NCBI GenBank assembly: GCA_017470345.1
Contig: JAFUEP010000016.1
Location: forward strand, 23,918 to 87,917
Direction: 5' to 3'
Length of the DNA stretch: 64,000 nucleotides
From: Prevotella sp.
Lineage (GTDB): Bacteria > Bacteroidota > Bacteroidia > Bacteroidales > Bacteroidaceae
Each line of letters opens with the position of its first letter. Within the stretch, counting starts at the first letter, position 1. Positions 61,999-64,000 of the stretch are shown one piece after another. Below the pieces are notes generated by a model. It was not told the DNA's origin. It saw nothing but the letters and a program-made list of their open reading frames with translations, and ran no database searches. The position numbers and the translations under genes were made by a program.

Positions 61999-62798
61999 AG
62001 TGGACTGTATTATCAGATAATCGAAGCAATGACAGCCGTCTTTCTATAGAGCATGGCCTTTCTATCCTGTTGGAAACGGAGAGGTATAGGATTCTGCTTG
62101 ATACTGGAGCAAGTGACGTGTTTATCAAAAATGCAGAGCTGTTGGGCATAGACCTCAGTACCATTGACTACGTTTTCATTTCTCACGGTCATAGCGACCA
62201 TGCAGGAGGCTTACGGTTTTTGGGGGAGCAGAACCAACGAGCCAAGATTATTGTTTCACCTGATGCTATGAGTGGAAAGTTTTACTCCAAAAGAGGGAAT
62301 CTGCATAGCATAACGACGGTGTGGCCAAAGAGCATAAAGGATAGGTTTGTTACTATAGAAAAGACATGCGAGATAGCTGACGGTCTCTGTGTCATAGCCC
62401 ATATTCCCCAGGTTCACCCATTACCAAAAGGGGACAAACACCTTTTTGTGGAAGATGCTAATGGCGAATATGTGAATGATGATTTCCGTCACGAACTGGC
62501 TCTATATACCGATGGCTTTTTGTTCACTGGCTGCGCTCATAGTGGTCTGGAGAATATTCTTGCTGCTTGTCCCTATTCTGTAAATTCTGTAGTAGGAGGC
62601 TTCCACTTGCTCGATGGTCAGGAATCGGAAGAAGAACTAAAGGCACTGGCTAAAAGACTGAAGGAAAACGATTCAGCAACGCAGTTCTATACAAGCCATT
62701 GCACAGGTGATAATGTGTTTGAGGTGATGAAGGGCATGATGGGTGAACAGCTACAGTCATTTAGATGTGGAACTATAATAAGAAACAATTATTTATAA
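61995..62798 (+). CDS. Metallo-beta-lactamase-fold hydrolase
   Basis: The 267-residue product begins KWTVLSDNRSNDSRLSIEHG and has ILLDTGASDVFIKNAELLG, VFISHGHSDHAGGLRFLG (HxHxDH metal motif), LYTDGFLFTGCAHSGLENIL, VVGGFHLLDG and FYTSHCTGDNVFEVM. The order fits the subgroup annotated as 7,8-dihydropterin-6-yl-methyl-4-(beta-D-ribofuranosyl)aminobenzene phosphate synthase-like, common in anaerobes. The natural substrate is not settled. It is followed by a NifX/NafY-like protein, a pairing seen in other anaerobes. Confidence 0.88.
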   Translation: MKWTVLSDNRSNDSRLSIEHGLSILLETERYRILLDTGASDVFIKNAELLGIDLSTIDYVFISHGHSDHAGGLRFLGEQNQRAKIIVSPDAMSGKFYSKRGNLHSITTVWPKSIKDRFVTIEKTCEIADGLCVIAHIPQVHPLPKGDKHLFVEDANGEYVNDDFRHELALYTDGFLFTGCAHSGLENILAACPYSVNSVVGGFHLLDGQESEEELKALAKRLKENDSATQFYTSHCTGDNVFEVMKGMMGEQLQSFRCGTIIRNNYL

Positions 62799-62800
62799 TA

Positions 62801-63205
62801 ATGATGAAGAAGATAGCAATTCCAACACGTGAGGGTATGGTTGATGACCACTTTGGCCACTGTGCCTATTATACAGTAGTAACGCTTGATAAGCAGAATC
62901 AGATTGTGAACCAGGAACGTCTGGATTCGCCAGAAGGATGCGGATGCAAATCGAATATAGCATCTGTCATGCAGGAGATAGGAATCACTCTGATGCTTGC
63001 TGGTAACATGGGCATGGGTGCCTATAACAAGCTGTCAGCCTACGGCATAACCGTCATCAGAGGCTGTCATGGTAAAGTGGATGATGTGCTCAGGTCTTAT
63101 CATAATGGCGAACTAAAGGATTCTTTTGAATCATGCGACCATCATGACTGTACTCACCATGAAGAGAAGCCTGTATACGTAATTCCTTCCTTTGGCAAAA
63201 AATAA
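62801..63205 (+). CDS. Dinitrogenase iron-molybdenum cofactor-like protein (NifX/NafY fold)
   Basis: The ATG at 62801 starts the real protein (MKKIAIPTREGMVDDHFGHC); the frame from 62765 overlaps the previous gene. The 134-residue product has the ribonuclease H-like cofactor-binding domain: DHFGHCAYYTVVTLD, SPEGCGCKSNIASVMQEIGI, TLMLAGNMGMGAYNKLSAYG and ITVIRGCHGKVDDVLRSY. The C-terminus carries CDHHDCTHHEE, a likely metal-binding segment. No nitrogenase genes are nearby, so a general metal- or iron-sulfur-carrier role is more likely. Confidence 0.88.
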   Translation: MMKKIAIPTREGMVDDHFGHCAYYTVVTLDKQNQIVNQERLDSPEGCGCKSNIASVMQEIGITLMLAGNMGMGAYNKLSAYGITVIRGCHGKVDDVLRSYHNGELKDSFESCDHHDCTHHEEKPVYVIPSFGKK

Positions 63206-63226
63206 TAACGACAAAATCCAATAATA

Positions 63227-63412
63227 ATGAAGTATCCATGTGAGAACTGCAAGCTACGTGCTGCGTATGACAAGAATCCGAAGTCTTTAATCGGGCGCTT
63301 CTGGCGTTGGCAAATCAACTTCTGTCCCAGTTGGCGAGGTTATTTTAAGTCGTTGCCACCTGAGAAACAGGAAGAGATTCGCAAGAAGTATGACTTCTGG
63401 AAGTATCAATAA
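63227..63412 (+). CDS. Small conserved hypothetical protein
   Basis: The 61-residue product begins KYPCENCKLRAAYDKNPKSL and continues IGRFWRWQINFCPSWRGYFK and LPPEKQEEIRKKYDFWKY. The CxxC pair near the start and a later cysteine could bind a metal. The FWRWQINFCPGW-type core is widespread in short proteins of anaerobes but has no assigned function. It is closely packed between the NifX-like and DUF1304 genes. Confidence 0.7.
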   Translation: MKYPCENCKLRAAYDKNPKSLIGRFWRWQINFCPSWRGYFKSLPPEKQEEIRKKYDFWKYQ

Positions 63413-63427
63413 ATTCCTGATAGGTAT

Positions 63428-63781
63428 ATGAGTTCTCTCACAACAGTTTTGGCAATCATGGTGGCCTTGGAACATCTGTACATCATGTTCCTCGAAACCA
63501 TAGTGACGAGTTCAGGAAGCACGTCAAGGGTGTTTGGCATCAGCATTGACCAGCTGAAAAACAAGACTATAGCGACGCTGATGAAGAATCAGGGCGTATA
63601 TAATGGTCTGATAGCCGCTCTGTTTTTGGTTGCAGTATGGCAACAGGATTTGCCGTGGACACGCTTATTGCTAGGCTATGTCGTGTTAGTGGCACTCTAC
63701 GGTAGTCTGACCAGCAAGCCAAACATCATCCTGAAGCAGGGTGGTTTGGCTATCTTGGGATTGATCTGTAGTTTTATCTGA
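63428..63781 (+). CDS. DUF1304 membrane protein
   Basis: The 117-residue product has four hydrophobic segments and begins TTVLAIMVALEHLYIMFLET; VFGISIDQLKNKTIATLMKN and QGVYNGLIAALFLVAVW match the DUF1304 family of small inner-membrane proteins of unknown function. Length agrees with the family. It is followed closely by a partial acetyltransferase gene. Confidence 0.88.
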   Translation: MSSLTTVLAIMVALEHLYIMFLETIVTSSGSTSRVFGISIDQLKNKTIATLMKNQGVYNGLIAALFLVAVWQQDLPWTRLLLGYVVLVALYGSLTSKPNIILKQGGLAILGLICSFI

Positions 63782-63785
63782 GTGT

Positions 63786-64000
63786 ATGGAAACAATGATA
63801 CGATTATTACCACTCAGGGAGGCACAGACCATTGCCTTCAAGGAAGAAATGCAGGAGGCATTCCAGCATGGATTTCAGTCGTACTATAAAGAAGACAACC
63901 AATGGCAGGTATTGCCTGATAAGGACTTCTATCAGTCTTTAGTAGCTGAGGATGCAGAAGCCTACGAAGCTATCGACACCGATGGTCAGCGTGTGGGTGG
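63786..64000 (+). CDS. GNAT-family acetyltransferase, N-terminal part (right end missing)
   Basis: An ATG at 63786 opens a frame that runs off the right edge. The 71 visible residues read ETMIRLLPLREAQTIAFKEE, MQEAFQHGFQSYYKEDNQWQ, LPDKDFYQSLVAEDAEAYEA and DTDGQRVGG, where the last part looks like the beta2-beta3 hairpin that precedes the acetyl-CoA-binding region of GNAT enzymes. The acceptor cannot be told. Confidence 0.65.
   Translation, partial: METMIRLLPLREAQTIAFKEEMQEAFQHGFQSYYKEDNQWQVLPDKDFYQSLVAEDAEAYEAIDTDGQRVG

Overview
The window reads as a chromosomal segment of a Bacteroidales bacterium, most likely Prevotella or a close relative. The support is: start sites without Shine-Dalgarno sequences, repeated TAnnTTTG -7 promoter elements, secreted pectinases ending in YDLQGR/LYIV-type C-terminal tails, a membrane-spanning propeller/AraC regulator, a fimbrillin, a HU-like histone protein and GT117 (DUF2723). 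The first 54 kb is GC-rich; the right end (about 54.4-64 kb) is visibly AT-richer and holds many broken genes.

Layout. 0-17.5 kb: a pectin-utilisation locus with the end of a six-hairpin glycosidase, a PL1 pectate lyase, a divergent CE8 pectinesterase, a TrmH-type RNA methyltransferase, a propeller/AraC regulator, a CE12-like rhamnogalacturonan acetylesterase and a second, canonical CE8 of 1652 residues. These enzymes would de-esterify and cut homogalacturonan and deacetylate rhamnogalacturonan outside the inner membrane, with the regulator sensing a product. 17.7-20.8 kb: purD, two membrane proteins and a HU-like protein. 21.0-21.9 kb: a DUF559 nuclease gene bracketed by inverted copies of a palindromic repeat. 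22-27.2 kb: GT117, polysaccharide deacetylase and queG. 27.2-39.2 kb: a minus-strand surface locus (giant LamG/Fn3 protein, lipoprotein, fimbrillin, 45-residue peptide) carrying two frameshifts and a stop codon. 39.7-50.9 kb: Rpn-type nuclease, polyprenyl-phosphate mannosyltransferase, DUF1846, mfd, secreted endonuclease I, slyD and aroC. 50.9-54 kb: a candidate small RNA, a long inverted repeat, an SMR pair, a metallophosphatase and an outer-membrane protein. 54.4-64 kb: glycerate kinase, cyclophilin, two nitroreductases, thioesterase, metallo-beta-lactamase-fold protein, NifX/NafY-like protein, DUF1304 and a partial acetyltransferase, mixed with at least five degraded genes.

The most unusual feature is the density of short repeats. 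Tandem heptanucleotides (TGAGAAK/TCACYTC types) lie between genes and also inside conserved genes (queG, mfd, trmH, CE8, CE12), where they are translated. Two heptamer-ended hairpin elements share a TATGATTAG core, and one of them has apparently removed the normal start codon of queG. Other families are an AAGCGGYRCTT hairpin array at four gene ends, the CCCTCTAAnnTTAGAGGG palindrome around the DUF559 nuclease, and a duplicated divergent promoter. Calls are from reading the sequence only; no database search was made.
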